Below, piece after piece: positions 48,401 through 59,760 of a stretch of 64,000 nt of DNA. This stretch comes from Tetrapyrgos nigripes (lineage: Eukaryota > Basidiomycota > Agaricomycetes > Agaricales > Campanellaceae). The notes under the pieces are model-generated. The model worked only from the letters and a program-made list of their open reading frames with translations. It did no database searches and was not told where the DNA came from. The position numbers and the translations under genes are program-made. Each line of letters begins with the position of its first letter. Position 1 is the stretch's first letter. The stretch spans positions 1 to 64,000 of the forward strand of contig JAACJM010000032.1 in assembly GCA_013368315.1 (NCBI GenBank). Reading direction: 5' to 3'.

Positions 48401-48897
48401 TACCTTGAAGTGCTGATGGGAGTAAAGGTCACGACATGGAGATCCGTCAAGGCCAGGTCTAACGGATGTGTTGTTCTTGAAGGATACGAGTTTTTCAGTC
48501 AATACGAAGGCACCGTTCTTCGATGTAAAGGTATATATCTTGATGACACCGAGAGGTTAGTACAGCCATACGCAGGCCATCGAAATGCCACATACCTGTC
48601 GTGATCTAATGCAAGCCCACGCTTCGTCAGCTTCCCCAGAAAGCCAACCAGCTTAGGCGGACAGAAACAAACGAGAAAATTTCGCAGTCGCTTGCTTAGG
48701 GCAGCAGCAGCAAATCCATCCAATCAAGGAAGCCTCAGAGCGCCTGTGATATATCTCTTGATGAATTGAAAATCCAAGGAGAGCGCGCTGGTGGTGGTTG
48801 AAAAGAAAGAGGAAAATGATCACGTTGTAGGCCACTTCGTTTTCTGTGTATCTCCAACACCTCCGAATAGTCCTTTTTGCTCTCGAATCTACTTGCA
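45456..48897. other. Mostly noncoding region (about 3.4 kb)
   Basis: Apart from a possible spliced gene remnant at 46316-46800, I see no gene, repeat or RNA. Splice-like sites occur but do not link into a long frame. Confidence 0.35.
46316..46800 (+). pseudogene. Possible spliced gene remnant
   Basis: A GC-richer segment reads RVRWQLFWALSSRAVLTQFY, then SADRLGRGLRAVSLDLDPNQ and GDNQTVYTPK, up to a GTAAGT donor at 46524. After a CAAATAG acceptor (about 46590) comes ISGPFKTRPV, and later SESLSRTYLERRRLPGTVQ after a second acceptor-like TTAATTAG (46730). The pieces look coding but stop quickly, and I know no family. Treat as a weak candidate. Confidence 0.2.
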
Positions 48898-50561
48898 ATG
48901 ATCTGCTCGAGTTGCGGTAGCCATAAACCCTACAAAAACCGCTTCGACATCGCGAATGTCTCAGCCCAAGTCACCGAAATGCTCCAGACTTTCCCTATCC
49001 CCATTCCCATTCCGTCTCGCAAATGCAGCGTGACTTCGAGAAGGATATGCAGCATTATGATTCGGAGATTGCAGAACTCCACTCGCGTCTGCTGTACCTC
49101 GAGGAGAAGAAAAAGATGCTAAATAGGCATGCAGAACGGCTGAAATCTCTGTCAGCTCCAATACGACGGTTGCCTGTCGAATTGTTGACTCGCATTTTCG
49201 TTTTCTTCTGCGACGGGCGCTACATCACGGTCGCCAGACACGCATTTCCATTCATATATCCCCCATTTGCTCTGGCTTCAGTGTGTCGTGGTTGGCGACA
49301 GATTGCCATTGATACTTCATGTTTGTGGAGTAGGACTCTAGAACTGATACCCATTGCCCAAACCGCTATTCCTCGGTTTGAAGCACCACTCAGGTTGTGC
49401 ATTGCGCGCTCGAGATCTCATCCGCTGTCTGTGAAGTTGCATGTTGGCGGGGAAGGCAATGGGTTGGTCCCTTTGCTCATCGAGCAGAGTTCTCGATGGC
49501 AATCCGTCGAGATAGATAATCGTTTTGGACTGGATCTTTCTAATATCCGTGGCAGAACATTCCCACTGCTCGAAACGCTCAAATTGACTTATATATTCCC
49601 TGATCTGCACATTTTTAATACTGCTCCTCAACTTCATTCGCTATGGGTTCACAGCTTGCCTCCGGCTCAGGTGTTGATTCATTTCACTCCCCGTAGCCAG
49701 ATCACCTCTCTCCAGGCCTTTTGCTGCCACGATGACTCGGACCTAAACGACAGCGTGTTCCAGGCATTGGAGATGTTCCCCAACCTCCAATCCATGGTCT
49801 ATGCGTCTCTGAACCATTACATTCCTAGGGCGATCACCCCTCAGACTTTACCTCGCCTCTCTTCAGTGGAATTCAGGGTGGGGTATCAGTATCTTTCTCT
49901 TACCCACAATTTACTCCAAGCTCTTGTGGACAAGCTCAGCCTGCCATCCTTGACCAACTTGACTATCACGAGCGCCTGTGGTGTTGGCTCCGAATCCTGG
50001 ACGTTTAGAGGGATCTGGCCGAGCCAAACCTTCGCAGACTTTTTTCAGCGATCCGGATGCTCGCTGCAGTCCCTTCATCTCGACTATATCTCTCTATCCG
50101 ACCAAGATCTCACAGTGCTCCTCATGCTCAACCCGTCTCTGGTCGAGCTTCGAGTCAAGGAGATCCGTCGCAAGGACTATAACTTTGCGCGTTATCGACG
50201 TCTCAACGGCACTGTTTTTCAATTCAGGGATATCATCACGCCTGCACTACTCATTTCTCTCCATGCATGCGACCATGGCGTCGCCTTATCCTCTCCTCTA
50301 GTCCCTAAGCTAGAGAGACTCCACTTGGTTGCAGACGGAAATTTATTCGACGATGAGCTGTTTTGGAAGTTGATTGTGTCGAGATGGATACCAGAGGAAG
50401 AGTACGCTCAAACGATTGGAGTATGTTCGTTGCGGTCTGTGAAGATTTGCGGTTTGGGCAGGGCACTCTGGGAAGATGTGGAACTCAAGTTGAGGCGTTT
50501 GGAGAGGGTTGGGCTAGAGCTTTTTGTGCGGACTGGAGAGGAAGAGGACAATGAAGTGTAG
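48898..50561 (+). CDS. Family A coiled-coil/F-box protein, best preserved copy (512 aa from 49023)
   Basis: The family start MICSSCG is present at 48898, but the frame slips by one base in the TTCCCATTCCGTCTCG run just before 49023. The long open frame therefore begins at the ATG at 49023. From there it has a coiled coil (about residues 5-45), an F-box (46-95: APIRRLPVELLTRIFVFF...ASVCRGWRQI), and an uninterrupted leucine-rich region (FFQRSGCSLQSLHLDYISLS, RWIPEEEYAQTIG) ending in an acidic tail. It is the only family A copy here whose F-box and substrate-binding parts are continuous. The presumed role is an SCF ubiquitin-ligase adaptor in cytosol or nucleus. Loss of the CxxC leader may or may not matter; an in-frame start at 49023 could make a functional protein. 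Confidence 0.8.
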
Positions 50562-50569
50562 CAAAAAGT

Positions 50570-51040
50570 AGCAACCCAGGGAAATCAGTGCACACCATAG
50601 TCTCTGGAGATTGTCTGTAGCTCAACGCTTCTCGAAATCAATCCAGATTTGAGAGAGCTCCACATTAAGGTGATCCGCCTCGACTTATACGACTTCAAGC
50701 CGTACAAGGTCTCCAGCGTGCCTGTCTTAAAGTTCCAGGACATCACTATCACCCCTTCACTCCTTAATACTCTCCATGGTTACAACGACGGAGCTTCATC
50801 GCTTTCGCCTCCTCTCATTCCCAAACTCGAAAAGCTAGAATTGGTTGTGGACGGCAAGTTGTTCAACGATGAGTTGTTTCTCGAGATGGTTGTTTTGAGG
50901 TGGATACCACTGAAAGAGAATATGCGCTGACGGGTGGAGTGACCTTTTTGGGGTCACTCGATATTTGTGGAAAAGGCTGAGGTGTCTAGAAAGAGGTGGT
51001 TTGGGGCTTAGTGTCAGGATGGAAAAGGAATAGACCATTG
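50570..51040 (+). pseudogene. C-terminal fragment of another family A F-box gene
   Basis: Only the last fifth of the protein is present: LLEINPDLRELHIKVIRLDL, then VLKFQDITITPSLLNTLHGY and IPKLEKLELVVDGKLFNDEL, ending RWIPLKENMR with a premature stop at 50928-50930. The remaining tail (GVTFLGSLDICG) continues in another frame. It sits head-to-tail right behind the fuller copy, so it is probably the remains of a tandem duplicate. Its sequence is diverged from all other copies in the window. Confidence 0.75.
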
Positions 51041-51504
51041 GCGGAACGTAAGTAATATTAGTGCATAATTTTACATATATATAACAGTATATGTCTCCCG
51101 TGAATATCTAGTACTACTCTGCCCCAGAACATTTGTGCAAGCAAGAGGAAAGGTAAGTCGCCCTCAGTGACTTAAAGCGAGCCACGCGACTGAAACTTCC
51201 ATGGTTCCCAACTCAGGATGAGTCGATATGTGAGCCCTTTTGGCACCTTGACCCAGCCTTCCAGATGATCAGAGAGTGACTGGGGCAACAAGTAAGCAGT
51301 GTCATGCATATGGGAAACTTCAAGTTTGCGTTCTCGAGAACACTTGGCAGACTGGAAAAAAGGCGAGAAACATCAATCTTGATTCAATAGGATATTTGAG
51401 GTCAATGCGCCATAGTTGGAAAGCTTCTACAAGTGGTAGGTAAAACGGAATGGAAATCGAAACTAGCGGCGATAATCTACATATTTCTAAGTACCATTTA
51501 ACCG
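51041..51504. other. Intergenic; nothing recognised
   Basis: AT-rich sequence, with no open frame of note and no repeat. Confidence 0.4.
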
Positions 51505-53023
51505 TTAACGTCGTTTCTCTTCTACTTCATACTTTAAAGATCCGTCTTGCGTCCTACAGACCGTGTAGAAGAACGGGAGGATGCACAGCCCAGTGCCAAC
51601 ATGCGCTTCGGTAGGCTGTAAATTCTCAACGGTCTCTCGGAGAATCCTCGACATCTGCGTGTAATAGTTCATCCTTAGATGAGGGCCACACGGCGCGTTT
51701 CGACAGGAGCGAGTAGAGGTTGGACTAAGGTAGAGGGATTTGAGTCTCGGCAAAGAGTGAGCATGGTCCACCACGTCACCCTAAGTATTTTGCAATCAGT
51801 CCGATGAAGAAAGGAGAAAAGGCCCCAATCATGAGAAGACTCACCATCACGTCGACGATCTCATCGCCATTCAAACATACAGACAAACTCTCCAGATTGG
51901 TGCAGCTGGATAACGTCTCCAGATTGTGCATCCCTATGCACCATCTCCCCTCGTAACTTGATTGGATTTTCAACTCACGCAGAGACCCTGCAAATATGGG
52001 GAGAACACTGCCAAAAAACAGATCGGCGAGTTCATCGGATTCCTGGAACGTGATAGCGGGCGTGCCGCTGAGTTGCAATACCTGTAGTTTCGAGTGGAAG
52101 TGCGAAAGGTAGTCCAAAAGTGTGCGGTCCGGATCGCAAACGACGATGAGACTCTCCAAAGAGACATTCGCCGTGCGCAGTACATTCCAAAAATTGCCTA
52201 TGCCTATATACCAACTGCGCACTTCAAGACTGGAGAGGCATTGGAGATGGGGCATAATCATTGCCGGGACCGGAACCACCATCTTTAGGTTCTCGACTTT
52301 AAGATTCTTGATCTTTAAGGCTGGAGTTCTCCTGGCATCTAGCACACTCTTGAACAGATCAATGAACGAACACGGCTTCGACGGGGAATACGGTGCTAAG
52401 ATTTGTAGAGTCTGGATATCGGGACTGTTCGTGATCGTAGTGGTAAGAGGTCCAAAGATGTTCTTTTCAAAGCCATCATTGGGGAACCGTCTTACATTAA
52501 TGAGGAGAGTGCGAAGGTTGTGCAGGCAATCGAGGCGAATGGTATCTGAATAACCAAGGAGTTCTCCTGCCAAAGTGAATTCAGATAGTGATGGTAGCTT
52601 CGAGATGACTTCGAAAACTTGATCATACATCCCCTGACTATTCCGAGACATCTCCCAGCTATGAAAGTTTCGGTATCATGAGTGGGGAACATACCAGCCT
52701 GTAAAGATGACTCACCTGAACGATTTCAGGTTGACAAGTTTGCAAAGCGCAATAGGGAGAATGTCTCGCCATGCGTCGAGTATTTCTTGGCTCGCGTCAT
52801 CGTACGGATAATTTACTCTCAACGTCCTAACATATGTTGCCAAACCTCTCTGATCCTTCCTAAAAGCATCTTCGGATCTGCAGAGAGCCTCGCAGAACGG
52901 GATGCTCCGCCATACGAGAGCAGAACTGTCAGTCTTGAGAACAATTTCTGAAAACAGGATGGGCTCGACGACGGCACTGAGGCCTTTGCAGGTGCTCCTT
53001 AGGCACTTTCTGTTAGAGCCATT
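51505..53023 (-). CDS. F-box/LRR-like protein lacking its 5' exon (partial, 465 codons)
   Basis: Exons 53023-52716, 52658-51845 and 51780-51505 join in phase across introns of 57 and 64 nt. The first visible residues (NGSNRKCLRSTCKGLSAVVE, then PILFSEIVL) are the second half of an F-box-like domain of the type common in agarics. The first half, with the start, should lie upstream in an exon that I cannot find. A long region of leucine-rich character follows (LPSLSEFTLAGELLGY, LSSLEVRSWYIGIG, LQVLQLSGT, CTNLESLSVCLN). The sequence just beyond 53023 on the plus strand resembles Helitron helicase, so the 5' end may have been cut off by rearrangement. The function would be a ubiquitin-ligase adaptor if intact. 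Confidence 0.65.
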
Positions 53024-53067
53024 CTGTTAAAAAGACGGAAAGGTAAGGCATACTTGAACAGTCCAGC

Positions 53068-54580
53068 ATGCAAAAAAGAAACAGCGCACCCCAAGCTCGA
53101 GAACAATTGGATGCAAAATTTCGATTGGAAGCTCTAAGAACGCGGACATGGAATATCAGGATCGGACAGGGAGAATATATGTGCACTCAGGTAAGGAATG
53201 ATTGCTTCGAGTTCCTGTGGGGCCCCGTATTTGGCCTTGTTTGGCCTTTCACGCGCAGTTGGGATTTTGCCCGCCATCGTAGACAGCGAGCAGCTCGTTC
53301 AGTTTCCCCAATCTGCCTAGAAACTTCCAAAGTGTACATTTTGTATCTACTACAGTCCTGTAGTCTTTTCCGCGAAGAAAACGGTACCGTTTTAAGTTTG
53401 GAAATCTCGACGCGTCTTCACTTCACATGACCTGCAACCATGACTTCATATACACCTTGGGCGGCAATGCATATTTGGAAAGATCTTTTGGGCAAACATA
53501 AATGACGAATTTATGCTCGACGCCGGAGCTACTCCATATGGCTGTTCGGCCTCAAATTGGTCCCATATGGAGTAGACCCGGGCGAGCAAAAATGACACTG
53601 AAAAATCCGAAATTTAAGTTTGCACAGAGATCTTTGGAAATATGCAACGCCGCCCAAGGTGATAGGTTTTCATTGTCGTCAACTTTGCTCAGCTTCCACC
53701 TGTTACAAAGCGGCCACTTTTTCCCTCTCTACAACAAGAAGATACACCGCAATCAAGACGGTCACACCCTTTATCGTTCAATTTCGCGAAGTCTACGTCT
53801 TTCAGTCGTGAAACGTCAACCTGGCAGGGAAATGATCTGCTTCAAGTGCAGTTCAGGCAGCTATTAAGGAACGCATCCACCGGTGGACTCTGGCTTTCTG
53901 ACTGGGAGTTGCTTCAAACACGTTACAGGCCTAGCCTTTCGCAACGACTTTTCTGATGCTGTCTGTCTTTTTACCACAACCGAAATCGTCGATTACGCCA
54001 ACATTTCTCAGCTCGCCACTTTAGATCGACCCTGGCTCGGATAGCCTGCAAGAACGTTGGCCGAGGTGCTCACAAGGTGTCTGCAGAAGACTGTAGTCCT
54101 GAACTGTAACTTGTGCTGGCGAAAGGTGCAAAAGTTATGGCGACCTGAAATCTATGGCAGGCTATAACTTTCTGCACTCACATTTTCTATGACTTACTGT
54201 TTGCTTGTTTCCTACAGGTCTTGTGAACGGCACTGTTGGGACCGTCGTTGACATTGTCTGGAAGCTCGGTTGTGCCCCCCTTGCGAGGTCCTGACGTACA
54301 CAGGACCCCCGTGAGGGCTTTCGAAGAAGTACCTATAGTTTCCATTGCCGCGTATAGGCAAGTTTTCGACTTGAAGGGCCAAGTGTGCAGCCGGTTACAA
54401 ATACCTTTATGACTGGCATGGAGCGTCACTGTTCACAAATCTCAGGGTCTTACGATAAAGAAAGCACAGGTTTGGCTGGGAAGGAAGGAATTCTGCGCTG
54501 GTTTGATGTTTGTTGCGTTGTCGAGAGTCACTGATATTAACGGTCTGATGGTTGAGGGCAAGTTTGACCACGAGTGAAAA
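53068..54580 (+). pseudogene. Helitron-type (Pif1-like) helicase remnant, 3' part
   Basis: From 53665 the plus strand reads VFIVVNFAQLPPVTK (helicase motif II/III region; the family normally has GD where NF stands). It continues with RQLLRNASTGGLWLSDWELL, LAKGAKVMAT (about 54113), GLVNGTVGTVVDIVW (about 54226) and then SRLQIPL-stop-LAWSVTVHKSQG. The closing block is FCAGLMFVALSRVTDINGLM, with a stop at about 54578. LVNGTVG, TVHKSQG and FVALSRV are the hallmark C-terminal motifs of Pif1 helicases in Helitrons. Lesions include a frameshift near 53955, a stop at 54410-54412, and about 65 bp inserted after NLWQ (about 54165-54228). A stretch at about 53090 (AREQLDAKFRLEA) may be the preceding block, separated from the rest by foreign DNA. 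No Rep/HUH domain is visible, so the element is a dead 3' fragment. Confidence 0.8.
53453..53661. mobile_element. 209-bp foldback MITE adjoining the helicase remnant
   Basis: The ends are CACCTTGGGCGGC and its inverse. The two halves pair almost throughout: TGCATATTT, AAAGATCT, GCAAAC, GCTCG and the inner CTCCATATGG/CCATATGGAG. ATA flanks both sides (53450-53452 and 53662-53664), suggesting a 3-bp target duplication. That fits PIF/Harbinger-like MITEs better than Tc1/mariner, although the usual site there is TWA. It has no coding capacity. It abuts the recognisable start of the helicase motif, so it may have inserted into the helicase gene. Confidence 0.85.
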
Positions 54581-54726
54581 AGATGTTGGGCGGTGCTGCT
54601 TGGAATGAGCAAAGAGTAGATTTTATTAGACGCTGTATCTCCTTGAATCGATCTCGTAAAACCTCTAGTATGTGAAGAGTGAACTCTCCGGAGCAACCTC
54701 ACCGTGCCACGGTGTCTACAATAACC

Positions 54727-56850
54727 TCTTTGTCTTTCAGAGCAGCTTCTTGCTGAACAAACAGCGTTTCTTTTATGACGTGACCGCATGCGCTGTAACA
54801 TGTCTCCTTTTCCATCATCAAAACCCTGCAGCTTCAGGATGTCCACGGTGCCTTCCAAACTTTGCCCAGGTCGGGTTATACAAGAGGACGTAGTCAAATA
54901 AGAAAGAAGTCTTCTGGAGTTGCTGGTCATCGAGGAGTTGCGGATGACTTCGAGAGATGAGCGCTGAGCCAAGGAAGGATGTCAAATCCTGGTCTAAGGT
55001 CTTCTCATCAGCAACACGGGATAGCGAGTCTGCTGGTCAAGGTGGATCTGAATGATATGCGGTGCTCAGCGCTAGTTTGGATCATTAGTCGTCGCCAAGT
55101 CGATGGCATTGGGCGCCTGTCAGCTTTCGTCTAACCTCCCTCGGTCGTTCAGTCGCCCAATTGACATTGACTGCAGTCATCTTGCAGGTGCGTAATTTTC
55201 TATTCAGGATCTAATGTTCTCTAATTCTCGTATCAATGCGGAAGATCTCTTTCAGAGATGCCTCCTTCACCCGATTCTGTTGTTTATCGCATACCGCCCG
55301 AAGTGCTGGAGCAGATATTTCTTCATTGCCGCCGCGATAACTCCATAGTCACTGATATCAACGATGCGCCCTTCAACATCTCCCAGATCTGCCATCAATG
55401 GAGAGACATCGTCGTTCAAATTCCCCACCTTTGGTCGTCATTTCCTGTCATTTTCTCCACCACATCCTCAAGGCCTAGTCTACCTGTTCTAGAAACAGTG
55501 CTATATCGCTCAGGCTCTGCACTTCTGTCATTCTCGTTGGCATATCGTGAACTTGGTGCTGTCAGCAACTTACCAGGCTTGGGGTCCGATTCGCGTATCT
55601 TCCAAGTCTTCGACGCGTTGCTCCACCATATATCTCGTTGGGAAACTGTCCACCTGGACTTTCCCCACGACATGCTTTTCCCTTCCCATTTCAGCGATAT
55701 ACTAGACCAGACGTCTACCCTCCCTATGCTGAAGGCCCTCAGTGTTCACGTCTCAAAACATAATGCCGACGAAAATCATTCCGATTCTTCTTTCCTGCCA
55801 TATTTCAGCTGGTTATCGAAATTCGCCCAGTTAGCTCCGTCACTTATTGCCTATTCCCAATACGGCGATGGGTTTGATGGCCAGCGACTCAATATATCTC
55901 CCCAGAATATTACAACTCTCTTTATCGAGCACATCACGGAGGAAACCTGCCTCAACCTCTTAATGGCATCTCCATGCCTCGCCGAGTGTCATTTTGCCAG
56001 GATCTCCCAAAACAACTCATCGCTTATAACGCTGCCCTTTCCGCACGAGCTCGAAATCCATACTCCAAAGCTCCAAAAGCTCATTCTCGAAAAATTTGAC
56101 ACGGTTTCCTTTCTTTTCCGACACCTCGTTTCACCCAACCTCCAGCACCTCGAAATACTCGACACCGATACCTCACGAGTAAATCGTCGTCGTTCTAGTC
56201 CTCGGAACCATTTTATAACGTTTTTGGAACGCTCTGCCTGTCCTTTGACGACTCTTTCATTACGACCGCTGCTATTAAACGAAGGGGTGCTTCAAGAAGC
56301 ACTAGCCCTAGTGTCACCGACTCTCGTCAACTTGTTTGCCAGCGGAGATTTACATGAACGGTTACCCTCGAAGCCGCCTCGGTCGCTTCGGTCGTACTCG
56401 ATAAGAGGTTCTTTACTGGAGCTTCTAACGTGCACAGAGGAGTCAGGCAAAATCCTTTGCCCTTGTCTCAAACATATCACCCTACGTCTTTGTTTTGAGG
56501 CTTCTGATGGTCAATTGAGCGGAATGATTGAGTCTAGGTGGTGGACAGGCGCAGATGTTGGGCAGGGTGATCCATACCTTGGAGTTTGTCGAATAGAGCG
56601 AGTGGATATCGAGTTCTCTCATAGTAATCATCGAATGGATATGGAGAAGCTGAAACAGATGTTTGCTGAAGGATTGCAAGGGTCAGTGAGGATGGCTCCA
56701 GGGTAAGTTGAATTCTCTTCCGTACGGCCAGATCATTCAAATATGCTTTTTAGGGTGCACCTCGCTCCGAAAGAGGCCACTGAGATGGTAGGACCTGCTA
56801 ATCTTTTTCTCTTCAAATGACGCAAACACGGTATTTCTTCAAACAGAAAC
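54727..56850 (+). repeat. Right copy of inverted duplication containing family B F-box gene
   Basis: Matches 9930-11910 in inverted orientation, including noncoding upstream sequence. Similarity starts shortly after the helicase remnant ends and stops about 30 bp after the F-box stop codon. Confidence 0.85.
55258..56820 (+). CDS. Family B F-box protein (503 aa), intact frame
   Basis: Exons 55258-56702 and 56754-56820 join across a 51-nt intron (gtaagt...tttttag). The last exon supplies the ending HLAPKEATEMVGPANLFLFK. The F-box is near the N-terminus (YRIPPEVLEQIFLHCRRDNS to ISQICHQWRDIVVQIPHLWS); the rest is leucine-rich and probably binds substrate. The paralogue's ATG lies 22 bp upstream here but is out of frame, so this copy uses the ATG at 55258 and has a different first dozen residues. 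Near 56345-56410 two indels relative to the paralogue (+23 and +1) cancel out, leaving about 20 residues (GDLHERLPSKPPRSLRSYSI) read in another frame. It is a presumed SCF adaptor and the only unbroken family B copy here. Confidence 0.8.
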
Positions 56851-56999
56851 CTTGGCACCCATCGATCAGGTATTCTTCCATGTCGCCCATGCCAACACCT
56901 GGTCCTAGTACACCACGAACTAGGACACCAGCACCTCATACAGCGGGTACACCTACACCTACTTCCACTCGACCCCTTTCTCCTCCCCTGCCTTGTCAG

Positions 57000-58150
57000 A
57001 ACATCCCATCCGAGAACCTCTTGCAGGTTCCCGAAACTGATACGCGTGGAAGAATGTCTCCGTCACCGTCGCCGGCTTCTCATCACAGTCTTACGTCAGG
57101 AAGCCGGTCTTTAGCATCTCTATCATCCCTACCATCGTCCCCAAACTCACACCCAAGCCCGCGATCATGCTTTCCCCAAGACGATGCAGCAGAATGTTGG
57201 CCCTATCCCAGCTAACAATCTTCTGTTGGCCCCTCGACATACTGGGGTTGCATTAACGTCGTCGACGTCCTCGCCGACCACTGGTCCTTGTCGCACTCCA
57301 GAACCTCGGACTCGTGGACCAGGCGCGCTGGTTACACCTGAGCCTGAGCCTGCATCTACTCATTCTCGCCGTTATGAGCCGTATGCTCATGGTCGCCCCA
57401 ATACTCACGTCCTCGTCATCCACGCAAAGCCGATACCAACGACACCACAACGGCGATAGCGAACCAGCAACACCAACAGAACCAGGAGTACCACCTTCAC
57501 GTTAATCAGAGTATTCCATCCAACGTGCTCTTGCAGGTGCCTAAACCTCGGCGACCTATGTTCAATTGGCTTCCTACACTCTTGACGTCCGCATCAGTGT
57601 CGACATCAACCACACCGGCTGATGGTTACCGTCCTGGTCCTGCTCTGATCCTAGTCTTATATCAGGCATGCCACCTTCTCGAGCTCAGAGTAAGATTTCT
57701 CGTTCTGGTTCGGTAATGGGGAATCCTTACCCTCAGACCCAGCCCAATCCCTAGTCGGCGTCAGCGTCGACGACGCCCCTTGACGGTGTTCGTCCTGATT
57801 CTGCTCTGAGTCCTGGGTTTACACCGGGTACACCAGCTCCTCAAACTCAGGGTAGCGTTAGTCGGTCTACGTCAGCGATGGGCAATGCGTACCCTCAGCT
57901 CCAGCCCAATTCCCAACTCGAAAGGAGCCCTCGTTTTGTACCAGATTCTCCAGTCCCTCAGGGTCAAGGTCAAGATCAGTCGTTCTAGTCGAGCAATGGT
58001 GAATCCGTATCCTCAACTGCAGTCTCATCTCCAAAGGGGTCCTGGTCTCACACCAGGTGCTTCGGTTCCTCATGCTCCTTTTCAGACTGGTGGTGCTGGT
58101 CCTAGTGGTGTTGGCACAGGTTATGCTAGTTCATTGACGGCAAATCCTTA
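57000..58150. repeat. Degenerate tandem modules in the Pro-rich gene
   Basis: A module beginning IPS/AxNxLLQVP occurs at about 57003, 57200 and 57507. A second kind of about 140 bp, centred on MGNPYPQxQPN, recurs at about 57620-57755, 57780-57910, 57915-58030 and 58035-58170. Copies lie in different reading frames, which shows that indels occurred after duplication. Confidence 0.6.
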
Positions 58151-59710
58151 TCAACATCTAGTCCAAGCCAATCTCAAACATAACGCGGTGAGTGTCAACC
58201 ATGTCTACTATAGAATTATGTATCTAAAGCTGACTCAGGGGCAGCAGAACGTTTCACTTCACCCTCATGCTCGCGTTCATGGTAATGTTAATAGGAATGC
58301 TCCGCTTCTCTCGTTACAAGTACCAGGACAATGGAATAGACAAGGACAATTAATTACGCCAATCACACCAATCATGCCCGGGACGTCGATTGACAACTAC
58401 AGCATCCATTCAAAGCTCACTCAGCAGCAGCAGAACGTTGCAGCTCATGCTAGTGCTTATGCTCATGCTCATGGTAGTGGGAACGCCTCACTCTCACCAC
58501 AAGTACCAATGTCGCCGCAGCATCAGTCTTATCCAAATTGGAATGGACAGGGACAGTTGATCACGCCGGTGACGCCGACGTCGATGTTGATGGTGGGGCA
58601 GGGATTGGGGACGGAGTCTGTAGGTGGTAGCGAGTATGGGTGAACGTGTCAAGAAGTAGCGATGGGTATGGACGTGGGGCAATGGCAATACTGGGTCCCG
58701 ATGTAGGTACGGGTCATGATGCTGGAACTGGTGCTAGTAGTGTAGCCAGCACTGCGAATCCGTACCCAGTTCTCCACCACCAATCACCACAACTACAGCT
58801 GCAACCGCAACCACACCGAGCCCTCCAATTCCCCTTCCCCAGCCCGACCAATGGTGAGTTCTACAATCATGGTCCTTGTGATTTCGAGAACACTCTTGGC
58901 CATCCAACGTCACCCTCTGGTTCGTCTTCTGGACATGGTCCTGGTTGTAGTGGTGGTCGCAGCCGCAGTGGTGGTCATAGCCGCAATCCGTCAACCTCGT
59001 CAACCACAAATGCCAACGCCAACGCCAACGCAGAAAGGAATACCACCCCGGCTCATTCGCCTCAACCTTCCCAATCTGTCCAACTTTCCCAACCTATCCA
59101 ACTTTCCCAACCTACCCACTCCGCCCAACCTTCCCAACTTGTTCAATGTACAGCTACACCACCTCTACCTCCCCAACCCCAACCTTCATCTCTTCAACCT
59201 CGTGCACGACGACCCCTCCGTAGAAAACCCACAGTACCCCCACTCTCCAATGCCTTCAGTGATGCTCTTCAGTTACAGTTACAAGCACAGGCACAATCAC
59301 AGTACCCTTTGCCACCGTACTCTCCAAATGCAAATGTGTTATCAGAATCGATGTCGTTGCGGGTTATGCCATTGACATCGACATCGGTATACGCAGGGGT
59401 ATCAACGGCGTTATCAGTCCCAGCAGCGAGTTCGAGAGCGCCAGTGTCACCAGGCATGGGCATGGGAAGAGGAATGAGAGGAAGTGTCGCAGTGCCAACA
59501 GCTTCTAGAGCCGCAAGTGTCAGGATGATGCAGCAGCAACGACAACAGGCGAATGGACAAGTTGACTCGATCCGTGGTTATGGATTTGGGAATGGGAACG
59601 TCGCTGAGAGGGGAACGAAACGACGTCGTGAAGATGATGAGTTGGAGTTGGAGACGCAGCCTCAGCCTCAGGCGTCGGGGTCGGGTCAGAGCCAGACATA
59701 GACTCGAACG

Positions 59711-59760
59711 ATGGGAAAGGGAACGGGAAAAGGAACGGGAACGGGAACGGGAACGGGAAG
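59711..59760. repeat. GGGAAC hexamer run
   Basis: About seven GGAACG/GGAAAG hexamers in a row encode the GTGTGTGTG stretch before the AT-hook-like motif. Confidence 0.8.

Noticed and set aside
54580..54727. Helitron 3' terminus (CTAG at about 54665)
   Set aside because: A CTAG is present, but I see no stable hairpin just upstream and no matching TC start, so the boundary cannot be supported.
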